A program made the translations under genes and the position numbers. From NCBI GenBank assembly GCA_902592345.1, contig CACJEE010000005.1, positions 1-59,485 of the forward strand: a stretch of 59,485 nucleotides of DNA. Reading direction: 5' to 3'. Under the pieces are notes generated by a model that saw nothing but the letters and a program-made list of their open reading frames with translations, was not told the DNA's origin and did no database searches. The DNA comes from an uncultured Alphaproteobacteria bacterium. Lineage in GTDB: Bacteria > Pseudomonadota > Alphaproteobacteria > HIMB59 > GCA-002718135. Position 1 is the first letter of the stretch, and every line of letters begins with the position of its first letter. Shown here in pieces: positions 17,165-27,696 of the stretch.

Positions 17165-17250
17165 TGGTGGAGGCGCCGGGTACTGCCCCCGGGTCCGCAT
17201 AACCTATTGCATAAAGCATTTATCGCTATAGTTGATAAATCAACATTTCT

Positions 17251-17276
17251 TTTATAAACCAAAGTTAACAATCAAG
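17251..17276 (-). promoter_or_regulatory. Possible ssrA promoter
   Basis: On the minus strand TATAAA (17256-17251) lies about 10 bases before the inferred 5' end of the acceptor piece. TTCTTG stands 16 bases further upstream as a weak -35 element. The position fits a start near 17242, but the match is poor. Confidence 0.35.
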
Positions 17277-17301
17277 AAAGATTTGAATTATTAAATATGA
17301 T

Positions 17302-17342
17302 TTTCACTAAAAATTTGTTGTTAAGATTAGGTTTTAGTGAAA
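17302..17342. promoter_or_regulatory. 11-bp inverted repeat between ssrA and folA
   Basis: TTTCACTAAAA (17302-17312) and TTTTAGTGAAA (17332-17342) are perfect inverted copies separated by 19 bases. They end 13 bases before the folA ATG. Nothing else is visible in this gap. It could be an operator for folA-thyA or for the divergent ssrA, or an mRNA hairpin. Confidence 0.45.
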
Positions 17343-17355
17343 TAAGATTTTACTG

Positions 17356-17844
17356 ATGATTAAAGCAATAATGGCAGCGGATGATAATGGAGGTATCAGC
17401 AAAGGCCTCAGTATGCCTTGGCCAAAGAATTCTAAAGACTTACAATGGTTTAAAAAGAATACTTTAAATCAGGTTATTGTAATGGGAAGTAAAACCTGGG
17501 AAGATCCTTTTATGTCAACACCGTTAAAAGATAGAGAAAATATTCTTATAACCACTAAAGACAATTCATTTTATCCAGGAGCAAATGCATATATAAAAGG
17601 CAATATTGTAGATGAAATTCTTAAATTAGAAAAAAAATACTCTAATAAAGATATTTATATAATTGGAGGTCCAGAAATTGTTAAGCAAACATTTGATTTG
17701 TTTAAAGAGTTTTACTTAACAAGAATCTACGGTAATTTTGAATGTGATAAATTTATTGATATAAAAAAAATTAGCAATACAATGAAATTAATTGAAAAAA
17801 TTGATTGTGATGACACTTGCCACTTTGAAATTTGGAAAAAATGA
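17356..17844 (+). CDS. folA: Dihydrofolate reductase
   Basis: NADPH-dependent reductase that regenerates tetrahydrofolate. The N-terminal MIKAIMAADDNGGISKG, then MPWPKNSKDLQWFKKNTLN with the active-site acid in SKDL (Asp 30), VMGSKTWEDP and IYIIGGPEI are all standard DHFR motifs; the last has Pro where many enzymes have a third Gly. At 162 aa it has the normal size. It overlaps thyA by 4 bases (ATGA), so the two enzymes of the thymidylate cycle are translationally coupled. Confidence 0.94.
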   Translation: MIKAIMAADDNGGISKGLSMPWPKNSKDLQWFKKNTLNQVIVMGSKTWEDPFMSTPLKDRENILITTKDNSFYPGANAYIKGNIVDEILKLEKKYSNKDIYIIGGPEIVKQTFDLFKEFYLTRIYGNFECDKFIDIKKISNTMKLIEKIDCDDTCHFEIWKK

Positions 17845-18671
17845 AAAATTATTTAACAGCTTTAGAACATTGTTTTGAAAATGGGGATTTTGTTAAAAGT
17901 CGTGCAGGTAATGTAAAAAAATCATTTGGATATCAAATGCGATTTAATTTAGAAGATGGATTTCCTGCAGTTACAACTAAGAAGCTTGCATGGAAAGCTG
18001 TTGTATCAGAGTTATTATGGTTTTTAGAAGGATCAAATGACGAGAGAAGGCTTGCTGAAATTCAATATGAGGACACAAAAGCAAATTTAGAAGATAAAAA
18101 GACTATTTGGACTCAAAATGCAAATGCTGATTATTGGAAAAATAAATCAAAATTTAAAGGTGATGTTGGAAGAATATATGGAGTACAATGGAGAAACTTT
18201 AATGGAGTTGATCAAATAGTAAATTTGATAGAGGGTTTAAAGCAAAATCCTAATAGTAGGAGGCATATCCTAACTGCTTGGAATCCTGCTGAGTTAGACG
18301 AAATGTCTCTTCCTCCATGCCATGCTTTTTCACAGTTTTACATTTCTAATAACAAACTTAGTTGTCAATTATATCAACGTTCCTGCGATATGTTTTTAGG
18401 AGTTCCATTTAACATAGCTAGTTACAGTCTTTTAATTCATATTCTTGCCAAAGAATGCGGATACCAAGTTGGGGAATTTATTCTTTCTTTAGGAGATTTC
18501 CATATATATGAAGAACATTTTGATCAAGTAAAAATTCAATTAACAAGAGAGCCAAAGACACATCCAAGCTTACAATTTGAACAAAAAAAAATTAATGAAT
18601 ACAAGACTTCAGATTTTGAATTAATTAATTATGAACATCATCCTAAAATTGTGGCACCAATGAATGTTTAG
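17841..18671 (+). CDS. thyA: Thymidylate synthase
   Basis: Makes dTMP from dUMP using methylene-tetrahydrofolate, producing the dihydrofolate that FolA recycles. Conserved pieces are GRIYGVQWRNF, NSRRHILTAWNPAEL, SLPPCHAFSQFY with catalytic Cys 160, QLYQRSCDMFLGVPFNIASY and LGDFHIYEEH. At 276 aa it is normal. The ATG at 17841 is chosen over a TTG nine bases upstream because it forms the ATGA overlap with folA and gives the usual N-terminus. It ends two bases from the convergent mrp. Confidence 0.96.
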   Translation: MKNYLTALEHCFENGDFVKSRAGNVKKSFGYQMRFNLEDGFPAVTTKKLAWKAVVSELLWFLEGSNDERRLAEIQYEDTKANLEDKKTIWTQNANADYWKNKSKFKGDVGRIYGVQWRNFNGVDQIVNLIEGLKQNPNSRRHILTAWNPAELDEMSLPPCHAFSQFYISNNKLSCQLYQRSCDMFLGVPFNIASYSLLIHILAKECGYQVGEFILSLGDFHIYEEHFDQVKIQLTREPKTHPSLQFEQKKINEYKTSDFELINYEHHPKIVAPMNV

Positions 18672-18673
18672 AA

Positions 18674-19702
18674 TTAAAATATTGACTTAGCTATTTCTAA
18701 ATATTGTTTTGCAATATCACCATCTGGTTTATCAATACAAGCAGGTCTACCTTCATCTGATTGAATTCTTAACTCTTTATCAATAGGAAGTGATCCCAGA
18801 AAAGGTATCTGAAATTTTTCTGCTTCTTTTTTTGCTCCGTTATTAGCAAAAATAAAATGTTTTTCGTTACAGTTATCGCATATAAAATAACTCATATTTT
18901 CTACCAATCCTAATATTGGCACATTGACTTTTTTAAACATATTTATACCTTTGCGAGCATCGGTTAGAGCAACATCTTGTGGAGTTGATATTATTATAGA
19001 CCCTGATAGTTTTGAGTTTTGCGCAAGAGTTATTTGTGCATCACCTGTACCTGGTGGAAGGTCAATAATAAGATAGTCTAATTTACCCCACTCAACACCA
19101 TTAAACATTTGATCTAATGCCTTCATTATCATTGGTCCTCGCCAAATAGTTGGCGTTTCTTCACTGACAAGAAAACCAATTGACATACATTTAATTCCGT
19201 ATCTCTCTAAAGGAATTAATTTTTTATTTTGACTTATTTTAGGTTTTCCTGAAATACCCATCATTCTTGGAACACTTGGTCCATAAATATCAGCATCTAA
19301 AATACCAACCTTTCCCCCCAACTCACTCATTGCAACTGCTAAATTAACTGCAAAGGTTGATTTGCCCACCCCTCCTTTACCACTTGCAACAGCAATTATA
19401 TCTTTTGAATCTATTTGGAATCTACTTTGACTTTTTTTAGAGCTACTTTCTTGTTTTTCTGAGGTAAGTGCTATGTTTATAGATAGAATTTGTTCTAACT
19501 TGACCAATTCCTCTTTAAATATGGCTGCTAATTTTTGATATTCTTCAAGATATTGATGAGTAATTGATAAAATTATATTAACATTTCCATCCTTTTCAAC
19601 TACTTGAATATTGGAATTTTTTTGATCTAGAGGATTATTGTTCACAGGATCTTTATAATTTTTTGTAAATTCAAAGATTGATTGTAAAATTTTATCAGAC
19701 AT
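18674..19702 (-). CDS. apbC: Mrp/ApbC family iron-sulfur cluster carrier ATPase
   Basis: P-loop ATPase that carries Fe-S clusters to target proteins in the cytosol. The deviant Walker A GKGGVGKST spans residues 108-116 and is followed by DADIYGPSVPRMMG and IIDLPPGTGDAQ. The C-terminal CDNC supplies the two cysteines that bridge a cluster between monomers. The N-terminal 80 residues form a short MIP18/DUF59-like domain. Length 342 aa is typical of this form. It is convergent with thyA and divergent from hflK. Confidence 0.92.
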   Translation of the reverse strand: MSDKILQSIFEFTKNYKDPVNNNPLDQKNSNIQVVEKDGNVNIILSITHQYLEEYQKLAAIFKEELVKLEQILSINIALTSEKQESSSKKSQSRFQIDSKDIIAVASGKGGVGKSTFAVNLAVAMSELGGKVGILDADIYGPSVPRMMGISGKPKISQNKKLIPLERYGIKCMSIGFLVSEETPTIWRGPMIMKALDQMFNGVEWGKLDYLIIDLPPGTGDAQITLAQNSKLSGSIIISTPQDVALTDARKGINMFKKVNVPILGLVENMSYFICDNCNEKHFIFANNGAKKEAEKFQIPFLGSLPIDKELRIQSDEGRPACIDKPDGDIAKQYLEIAKSIF

Positions 19703-19788
19703 ACTTGATTTTTGAATTTTTACCCAAATATAACTTAGTAATTAGTTTAAAAAATGATAGTACAATATTTCATTTTACCTAATATTAT

Positions 19789-20886
19789 ATGAATTTGAAT
19801 AAAAATAACAATGACAATAACCCATGGGGTTCTGGCGGTAACAGTAATAATCCGTGGGGTGGTGGTGGATCCAATAATAACATGGATTTTGAAGATTCTC
19901 TCAAAAAAGCTCGCGATAGATTTGGAAAATTTAAAATTGGTGGACCAAGAAATATTTCACTTTTGATTTTAATTGGGATTTTAATATGGCTTGCTACAGG
20001 CTTCTATAGAGTCGAGCCAGATGAACAAGGCGTTGAACTTCTATTCGGTAAATGGAATAATAAAACAACTGAACCTGGTCTTCATTATTTTTTTCCTTCT
20101 CCAATAGGACAAACAATCACTCCCAAAGTTGAAGTTATTAGAAAAATTAATGTTGGTTTCAGAAGTGCAAGTGATTTAGGTTTCTCTGCCAATACAAATG
20201 CTGAAAGAAAAGTGAATGAAGAAAGTTTAATGTTAACAGGCGATCAAAACATTGCAGATGTTGCTTTTACCGTTTTATATAGAATAAAAGATGCTGGAAA
20301 CTTTCTTTTTAAATTAAGAAATCCTGAACTTACTGTTAAGGATATGGCTGAGAGTGTTGTAAGAGAGGTAGTAGGTCAAAGAGATCTTCAATTCCTTTTG
20401 ACTGAAGGTAGACAAGAAGTAGAACAAGTTGTTCGAAATGGGCTTCAAGATGTTCTTGATAGCTATGAAAGTGGTGTGCTAATTCAATCAGTGCAATTAC
20501 AAAGTGTTGAACCACCTTCTCAAGTTATTGATGCTTTTGATGAAGTTCAAAGAGCTCGTCAGGACAAAGAAAGATTAGTTAATGAAGCAAACTCATATCT
20601 TAACAGGATTGTTCCCAATGCTCGTGGTGAGGCTGCCAAATTAGTTGAAAATGCAAGAGCTTACAAAGAACAGGTTGTTAAACAAGCTGAGGGTGTAGCC
20701 CAAAATTTCATCGATGTTTACAATAGTTATAAAGATGCAAAAGAAGTAACAAGAAGAAGAATATACCTTGAAACTTTAAGAGAAGTTCTGGAAGGAAAAA
20801 ATAAAATTATTCTAGATGATGCTGGAGGGCAGGGTGTGGTTCCATATCTCCCATTAAACGAATTAAAAAAAGGAAACAGTAACTAA
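19789..20886 (+). CDS. hflK: HflK, subunit of the FtsH-modulating HflKC complex
   Basis: Membrane-anchored SPFH/band-7 protein that with HflC cages and modulates the FtsH protease. The N-terminal 32 residues are Asn/Gly/Trp-rich with repeated NNPWG units, typical of HflK. One membrane helix (about residues 56-70) precedes RVEPDEQGVELLFGKW and the band-7 domain, and the helical region has the RGEAAKLVENARAYKEQVV pattern. At 365 aa the size is normal. The stop overlaps the hflC ATG by one base. Confidence 0.93.
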   Translation: MNLNKNNNDNNPWGSGGNSNNPWGGGGSNNNMDFEDSLKKARDRFGKFKIGGPRNISLLILIGILIWLATGFYRVEPDEQGVELLFGKWNNKTTEPGLHYFFPSPIGQTITPKVEVIRKINVGFRSASDLGFSANTNAERKVNEESLMLTGDQNIADVAFTVLYRIKDAGNFLFKLRNPELTVKDMAESVVREVVGQRDLQFLLTEGRQEVEQVVRNGLQDVLDSYESGVLIQSVQLQSVEPPSQVIDAFDEVQRARQDKERLVNEANSYLNRIVPNARGEAAKLVENARAYKEQVVKQAEGVAQNFIDVYNSYKDAKEVTRRRIYLETLREVLEGKNKIILDDAGGQGVVPYLPLNELKKGNSN

Positions 20887-21761
20887 TGAAATTTACTCCT
20901 AAAAATATTATAATAATACTTTTGTTATTTATTGGTTTTCTTACATTTACTGGTGCGTTTTTTATTGTTAATGAAACAAAACAGGCAATTGTATTACAGT
21001 TTGGTGATCCTAGAAAAGTAATAACAAAACCAGGACTACAATTTAAGATTCCATTTATTCAAGATGCAGTATTTTTAGACTCAAGATTACTTAACCTTGA
21101 CCCACAGCCTGAAGAAATGATTTTATCAGATCAAAAAAGAATTATAGTTGATTCATTCGCTAGATACAGAATTGTTAATCCTCTTAAATTCTTTCAAACT
21201 GTAAGAAATGAAGCAACATTTTCAGATAGATTTGGTAGAATTATTAATGCTTCTGTTAGAGGTGTAATCGCACAATATTCTTTGACGTCTCTTTTAAGTG
21301 AGGAAAGAGTTAACATAATGAACGAAATTCAAGAACAAATTTTATCAAATGAAGAATCATTCGGTGTTGAAATTATTGACATAAGAATTGGAAGAACAGA
21401 TTTAACTGAACAAGTTTCTAATAACGTATATCAGCGAATGAGATCTGAAAGAGAGAAAGAAGCAAATCTTTTAAGGGCAGAAGGGGAAGAGCTCTCTAAA
21501 GAAATTGTCGCATCTGCAGATAGACAGCAAACTGTTATTATAGCTGAAGCAGAAAGAACTTCCTCGATTCTACGAGGTGAAGGTGATGCTGGTAAAAATA
21601 AAATTCTTGCAGATGCCTATAGCCTTGATGAAGAATTTTTTGATTTTTTAAGAACTATGCAAGCTTGTAAGGATACATTTGGTGATACAGACATGTCAAT
21701 GGTAATTGCACCAGGACAAGTTTGTGAAAAGTTTTTTGGAGAAATTGAAATAGAAAACTAA
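20886..21761 (+). CDS. hflC: HflC, subunit of the HflKC complex
   Basis: Partner of HflK, anchored by an N-terminal helix (about residues 7-27) with the band-7 domain in the periplasm. Visible family segments are FFIVNETKQAIVLQFGDP, PGLQFKIPFIQDAVFLD and VEIIDIRIGRTDLTEQV, then a coiled helical stretch SEREKEANLLRAEGEEL. The length of 291 aa fits. One-base overlaps on both sides (TAATG type) place it in an hflK-hflC-DUF2065-degP-miaA operon. Confidence 0.94.
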   Translation: MKFTPKNIIIILLLFIGFLTFTGAFFIVNETKQAIVLQFGDPRKVITKPGLQFKIPFIQDAVFLDSRLLNLDPQPEEMILSDQKRIIVDSFARYRIVNPLKFFQTVRNEATFSDRFGRIINASVRGVIAQYSLTSLLSEERVNIMNEIQEQILSNEESFGVEIIDIRIGRTDLTEQVSNNVYQRMRSEREKEANLLRAEGEELSKEIVASADRQQTVIIAEAERTSSILRGEGDAGKNKILADAYSLDEEFFDFLRTMQACKDTFGDTDMSMVIAPGQVCEKFFGEIEIEN

Positions 21762-21964
21762 TGCTGAAATTACTCTTATTGGGTATTGGCTTACTTCTTT
21801 TCTTTGAAGGTCTACTATATTTTTTTCTAGCAAGTAATTTAAAATCTTTATTTGAACAGTTATCCAAGGTTGATCCGCAAAAAATAAAGACTATATCTTT
21901 ATTGATGCTAATACTTGGTGCATGCCTTATTTATTTCACTTTTAGATTTTATGGGGATCTTTAA
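21761..21964 (+). CDS. DUF2065 small inner-membrane protein
   Basis: A 67 aa protein with two hydrophobic helices (about 3-22 and 43-63), beginning MLKLLLLGIGLLLFFEGLLY and containing the polar turn SKVDPQKIK. Size, topology and position directly after hflC match the YjeT/DUF2065 family of E. coli and many proteobacteria. The function is unknown, but the conserved neighbourhood suggests a link with membrane protein quality control. It overlaps hflC and degP by one base each. Confidence 0.8.
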   Translation: MLKLLLLGIGLLLFFEGLLYFFLASNLKSLFEQLSKVDPQKIKTISLLMLILGACLIYFTFRFYGDL

Positions 21965-23358
21965 TGAGTAAAATACTATCTAGTCTTTTTATTTTATTTA
22001 TTATAACATTTTCAACTTTATCAAAGTCTCATCCAAGTAGTTTTGCTGATTTGGTAGAAAATCTCTCACCTGCAGTAGTAAGTATTGCTTCTACAACAAT
22101 TGTTGAAAATAATAATTCACAAAACCAAATGCCTCAATTTCCTGAAGGATCACCATTTGATGAGTTTTTTAAAGATTACTTTGAAAATGAAAGAAGAAAT
22201 TCACCATCACAAAGACCTATGACAGGTCTTGGCTCTGGTTTTATAATTAGTAAAGACGGCATTATAGTAACAAATAATCATGTAATTGAGGGGGCGGATG
22301 AAATAACAGTTATAATGTCAAATCAAAAAGAATTTACCGCAGAATTATTAGGGAGAGATCCCAAAGCAGATTTAGCAGTTTTAAAGATAGATCCTGGCAC
22401 AACTATACTTACAGCTGTTGAATGGGGTGACTCTGAATCTATGAGAGTGGGAGACTGGTCAATTGCAATAGGTAACCCTCTCGGATTAGGAGGTACAGTT
22501 ACAGCAGGTATTATCTCAGCAATTTCAAGAGACTTAAGAGGTAGTAGTCCCTATGTAAAATTTTTACAAACTGATGCTTCTATAAATAGAGGAAATTCAG
22601 GTGGACCTCTTTTTAATATTGAAGGTAAGGTTATTGGTATCAATACGGCAATAATTTCACAGACTGGAGGTAGCATCGGTTTAGGTTTCGCAATACCTTC
22701 AAATAGTGCCAAAAAAATAGTTCAACAACTTAAAGATTTTGGAAGAACAAAAAGAGGCTGGTTAGGAGTGCAAATTCAACCAGTTTCAAAAGATTTTGCA
22801 GAAAGCTTAGGTCTTGAAAATGAAAAAGGGGCATTTGTTTCAAATGTAAATCCTAAAGGACCATCAAAGAAAGCGGGCATAGAAGCTGGCGATGTAATAT
22901 TAAAGTTTAACGACATAGAAATTATCAAAATGACAGATTTACCCAGAGTTGTAGCAGAGGCTGATGTAGGATCATTAGCTAAGGTTGAAGTTTGGCGTAA
23001 AAATAAAAAAATTATTATTCAAGTTGAGTTAGGTGAATTGCCTGAACAAACTTATGTTAAAAATAATTCACAAAAAAAAGAAAATAAATCAAAAGAAAAA
23101 ATAATAACATCTTTAGGAATAGCAGTTATTGATATCAACGATTCTAAAGGTGTTTTGGTAAGTAAAGTAGATAATGACGACATCAGATTGCAAGAAGGTG
23201 ATATTATATTAGAAGTTAATCGAGAATTAATAGATTCATCAATATCTTTTATTTCCATTATTGAAAAATATAAAAAAACTGGAAGATCATCTCTTTTATT
23301 GAAAATTCAAAGAGAAGATGAAGCGAGCTGGATAACAATTAAATTTATTTCTAATTGA
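21964..23358 (+). CDS. degP: Periplasmic serine protease DegP/DegQ type (HtrA)
   Basis: Envelope quality-control protease and chaperone. A signal peptide (about 1-22) is followed by a trypsin-like domain with His 106 (NNHVIEGA), Asp 136 (DLAVLKID) and Ser 212 (GNSGGPLF). Two PDZ domains follow at about 260-355 and 370-460. The LA loop region (DEFFKDYFENERR) is short. The 464 aa length is usual. The stop overlaps the miaA TTG start. Co-location with hflKC groups membrane and periplasmic proteostasis functions. Confidence 0.94.
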   Translation: MSKILSSLFILFIITFSTLSKSHPSSFADLVENLSPAVVSIASTTIVENNNSQNQMPQFPEGSPFDEFFKDYFENERRNSPSQRPMTGLGSGFIISKDGIIVTNNHVIEGADEITVIMSNQKEFTAELLGRDPKADLAVLKIDPGTTILTAVEWGDSESMRVGDWSIAIGNPLGLGGTVTAGIISAISRDLRGSSPYVKFLQTDASINRGNSGGPLFNIEGKVIGINTAIISQTGGSIGLGFAIPSNSAKKIVQQLKDFGRTKRGWLGVQIQPVSKDFAESLGLENEKGAFVSNVNPKGPSKKAGIEAGDVILKFNDIEIIKMTDLPRVVAEADVGSLAKVEVWRKNKKIIIQVELGELPEQTYVKNNSQKKENKSKEKIITSLGIAVIDINDSKGVLVSKVDNDDIRLQEGDIILEVNRELIDSSISFISIIEKYKKTGRSSLLLKIQREDEASWITIKFISN

Positions 23359-24272
23359 TAAAAACTATATACTTGATAGCTGGTCCAACCGCTTCTGGTA
23401 AATCTCAATTTTCAATTGATTTAGCAAAAAAAATAAATGGTGTTGTAATAAATTCTGACAGTATGCAGGTTTATAAAAATTTAGAGATACTTACAGCGCG
23501 ACCAAATAAAAAAGAAATGCAAAACATAGACCATTATTTGTATGGTTATGTTAATGGGGTAGAGAGATACAATGTTGAAAAGTGGTGCAATGATGCTGCC
23601 AAAATTATTAATGAAACCTTTGAAAGAAATTCAAATCCAATATTAGTTGGGGGTACAGGTTTGTATGTTCATACATTAATTAATGGTTTAATTGATATTC
23701 CAGCAATTCCTGAAAGTATTAAAAATGAATCAGAAAAAATAATTGAGGAATTCGGTAAAGATTTTTTAATAACTCAAATACAAAAATTTGATCCCAGATC
23801 CCTTAAAGAAGTAAATTCTAATGACACTGTAAGATTAAGAAGGATCTGGGAAGTATACGAGTCAACAGGTAAAAAATTTAGTGAATGGAAATTAAATGAA
23901 AATAAAAAATTTATAGAAAATTTAGATTTTAAAATAATTTTATTTTTGCCAAATAGAGAAAAAAATTATCAAATTGTTAATTCTCGATTTATAAAAATGA
24001 TTAATGACGGAGCGATTGAAGAAGTTAAAAATTTATTAGATCTTAATCTAAATGATTCACTACCTGTAATGAGAGCTCATGGTGTTCCAGAAATAATAAA
24101 ATTTTTAAGAAATGAAATTAGTTTAGAGGAGTGTATTATCAAAGGACAACAGGTCACGAGGAACTATGTAAAAAGGCAACATACCTGGTGGAATTCGACA
24201 AATTTAGATATTTTTCACCAATTTGATAAATTTCCTATCGAAATTGATATTAATTCTATTAAAATTGACTGA
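23355..24272 (+). CDS. miaA: tRNA dimethylallyltransferase
   Basis: Adds a dimethylallyl group to A37 of tRNAs reading UNN codons. The P-loop GPTASGKS spans residues 10-17, followed by VINSDSMQVY, VGGTGLYVHTLINGL, and near the C-terminus RNYVKRQHTWW. The start is TTG at 23355 (overlapping the degP stop as TTGA); the next in-frame ATG would remove the P-loop. At 305 aa the length is normal. Hfq often follows miaA but does not here. Confidence 0.95.
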   Translation: MIKTIYLIAGPTASGKSQFSIDLAKKINGVVINSDSMQVYKNLEILTARPNKKEMQNIDHYLYGYVNGVERYNVEKWCNDAAKIINETFERNSNPILVGGTGLYVHTLINGLIDIPAIPESIKNESEKIIEEFGKDFLITQIQKFDPRSLKEVNSNDTVRLRRIWEVYESTGKKFSEWKLNENKKFIENLDFKIILFLPNREKNYQIVNSRFIKMINDGAIEEVKNLLDLNLNDSLPVMRAHGVPEIIKFLRNEISLEECIIKGQQVTRNYVKRQHTWWNSTNLDIFHQFDKFPIEIDINSIKID

Positions 24273-24298
24273 TTTTAAACTAAATTATTGATTTTATT

Positions 24299-24307
24299 TT
24301 ATCCACA
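24299..24307 (+). promoter_or_regulatory. Perfect DnaA box match
   Basis: TTATCCACA is an exact consensus DnaA-binding 9-mer, located in the 53-base gap between miaA and ilvB. It is isolated, with no AT-rich unwinding element or second box noticed beside it, so it is not evidence for an origin. A regulatory or chance site is possible. Confidence 0.4.
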
Positions 24308-24325
24308 GCCTATGAGATCTTGATA

Positions 24326-26091
24326 ATGAAACAAGAAATGACAGGGGCAGAAATTGTATTACAATCACTTGTAGATCAAGGGGTTGAGGTAGTATTTGGT
24401 TATCCTGGTGGTGCTGTTTTACCAATATATGATACCTTATTTAAACAAAATTCTATTAAACATGTTTTAGTCCGTCAAGAAGGTGGTGCAATTCATGCGG
24501 CTGAAGGATATGCACGCTCAACAGGTAAAGTTGGTGTAGTATTAGTTACATCTGGTCCAGGGGCAACAAATGTAGTAACAGGTTTAACAGATGCTATGAT
24601 GGATAGTATTCCAATTGTTTGTATTACTGGTCAAGTACCTCAGCATTTAATTGGAAGTGATGCATTTCAAGAATGTGACACTACAGGAATTACTAGACCT
24701 TGCACTAAGCATAATTATTTAGTTAAAGATCCAAATAAATTATCACCTGTTTTTCATGAAGCTTTTACAATAGCTAAAGATGGAAGACCAGGCCCTGTTT
24801 TAATAGACATTCCAAAAGATGTTCAGTTTGCAAAAGGAAATTATACACAAAAAGAAAAAATAATAATTCCATCACATAGATTATTTGAACCAGAGATTTT
24901 CAAGAATGATGAAAAAATTAATGAAGTTGTTAATTTAATATCAAAAGCAAAAAAACCTATTTTTTATATAGGTGGTGGATGTATTAACTCTGGACCAAAA
25001 GCTTCAGAGCTAGTTTCACAATTTGTCGAAACTACAGGAGCACCAGCTACCATGACGTTAATGGGCTTAGGTGTTCTTGGATCCTCTCATTCCAACTCTT
25101 TAGGAATGCTTGGGATGCACGGTATGTATGAGGCCAATATGGCGATGCATGAATGTGATTTATTGATTAACATTGGAGCACGTTTTGATGATAGGGTAAC
25201 AGGAAGGCTTGATGCATTCTCTCCAAATTCTAAAAAAATTCATATTGATATTGATGAGAGCAATATTAATAAAACAATAAAAGTTGATGTGCCAGTTGTT
25301 GGTGATGTTACAAGTATTTTAAAGAGAGTTATAAAGGTTTGGAAAGAAAATAATTTAAAAACAAATCAATCTGATCTGAAATTATGGTGGGATAAAATTA
25401 ATAATTGGAAAAAAATAGATTGCTTGCATTTTACAAATAATGAAAAAGAAATTAAACCACAGTATGCGATCCAACGATTATATGAATTAACTAAAGATAA
25501 GAAAACATTTATCACTACAGAAGTTGGTCAACATCAAATGTGGGCTGCTCAGTATTATAAATTTGAAAAACCAAATAGATGGCTCACCTCAGGTGGATTG
25601 GGAACAATGGGATATGGTTTTCCAGCAGCTATTGGAGCACAAGTAGCTAATCCAGATGCATTGGTCATTGATGTAGCTGGTGATGCATCAATTCTTATGA
25701 ATATTCAAGAAATGAGTACAGCTGTACAATATAGATTACCTGTAAAAATTTTTATTCTTAACAATGAATATATGGGCATGGTAAGACAATGGCAGGAGCT
25801 TTTGCATGGAGGTAGATATTCAGAAAGTTATACGGACAGTTTGCCAGATTTTGTTAAGTTGGCAGAGAGTTATAAAGCCATTGGTCTGAGAGCAAAAAAA
25901 CCTAAAGAGCTTGATGGTGTTATTAATGAAATGATTAATACAGATAAAACGGTTATTGCTGATATCTGGGTAAGTAAAGAGGAAAATTGCTTTCCAATGA
26001 TTCAGAGTGGTTCTGCACATAATGAGATGGTTCTTAGTAAGGATCAGAAACAAGATAAGCTTTCAGCTGAGAAAGGTAAAATTTTAGTATA

Positions 26092-26092
<1 letters not shown>
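24326..26092 (+). CDS. ilvB: Acetolactate synthase large subunit
   Basis: ThDP and FAD enzyme that starts valine, leucine and isoleucine synthesis. Features seen are GAEIVLQSLVDQGVEVVFGY at the N-terminus, EGYARSTGKVG, the FAD part GARFDDRVTGRLD, and the ThDP motif from GDASILMNIQE to FILNNEYMGMVRQWQ. The ATG at 24326 is preferred over a TTG six bases earlier, giving 588 aa. The one-base overlap with ilvH and the continuation into ilvC form an ilvBHC operon. Confidence 0.96.
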
Positions 26093-27653
<1,561 letters not shown>

Positions 27654-27682
27654 ATGAAAGTTTTGTTATAAGTTTTTTAGTG

Positions 27683-27688
27683 TATAAT
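27683..27688 (+). promoter_or_regulatory. -10 element close to leuA
   Basis: A perfect TATAAT ends 8 bases before the leuA ATG, separated by AGAAAAAA. With normal -10 to start spacing the transcript would begin at or within one or two bases of the ATG, giving a leaderless mRNA. No good -35 is seen (TTTTGT at 27661 is weak). Confidence 0.5.
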
Positions 27689-27696
27689 AGAAAAAA

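Larger units (their letters stand above)
16994..17240 (-). ncRNA. ssrA: Transfer-messenger RNA, circularly permuted two-piece alphaproteobacterial type
   Basis: Read on the minus strand, the acceptor piece (about 17240-17165) comes first and ends with the T-arm CCGGG-GGCAGTA-CCCGG and an encoded CCA. The coding piece then starts with GGGGGCG at 17155, runs through GAAATAGGTTTGACG and the tag frame, and ends with a GGGGC...GCCCC hairpin (17018-16994). The 5' GGGGGCG pairs perfectly with CGCCTCC of the acceptor end, giving a G3-U70 wobble, the alanine identity element. The RNA rescues stalled ribosomes and tags the stuck peptide for proteolysis. Exact piece ends are inferred. Confidence 0.93.

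Noticed and set aside
17356-18671. Phage origin of folA-thyA
   Set aside because: Adjacent folA and thyA occur in phages, but motifs align with ordinary bacterial enzymes and base composition matches the neighbours.
24299-24307. Replication origin at the DnaA box
   Set aside because: A single box without neighbouring boxes, an unwinding region or origin-linked genes does not support an origin.
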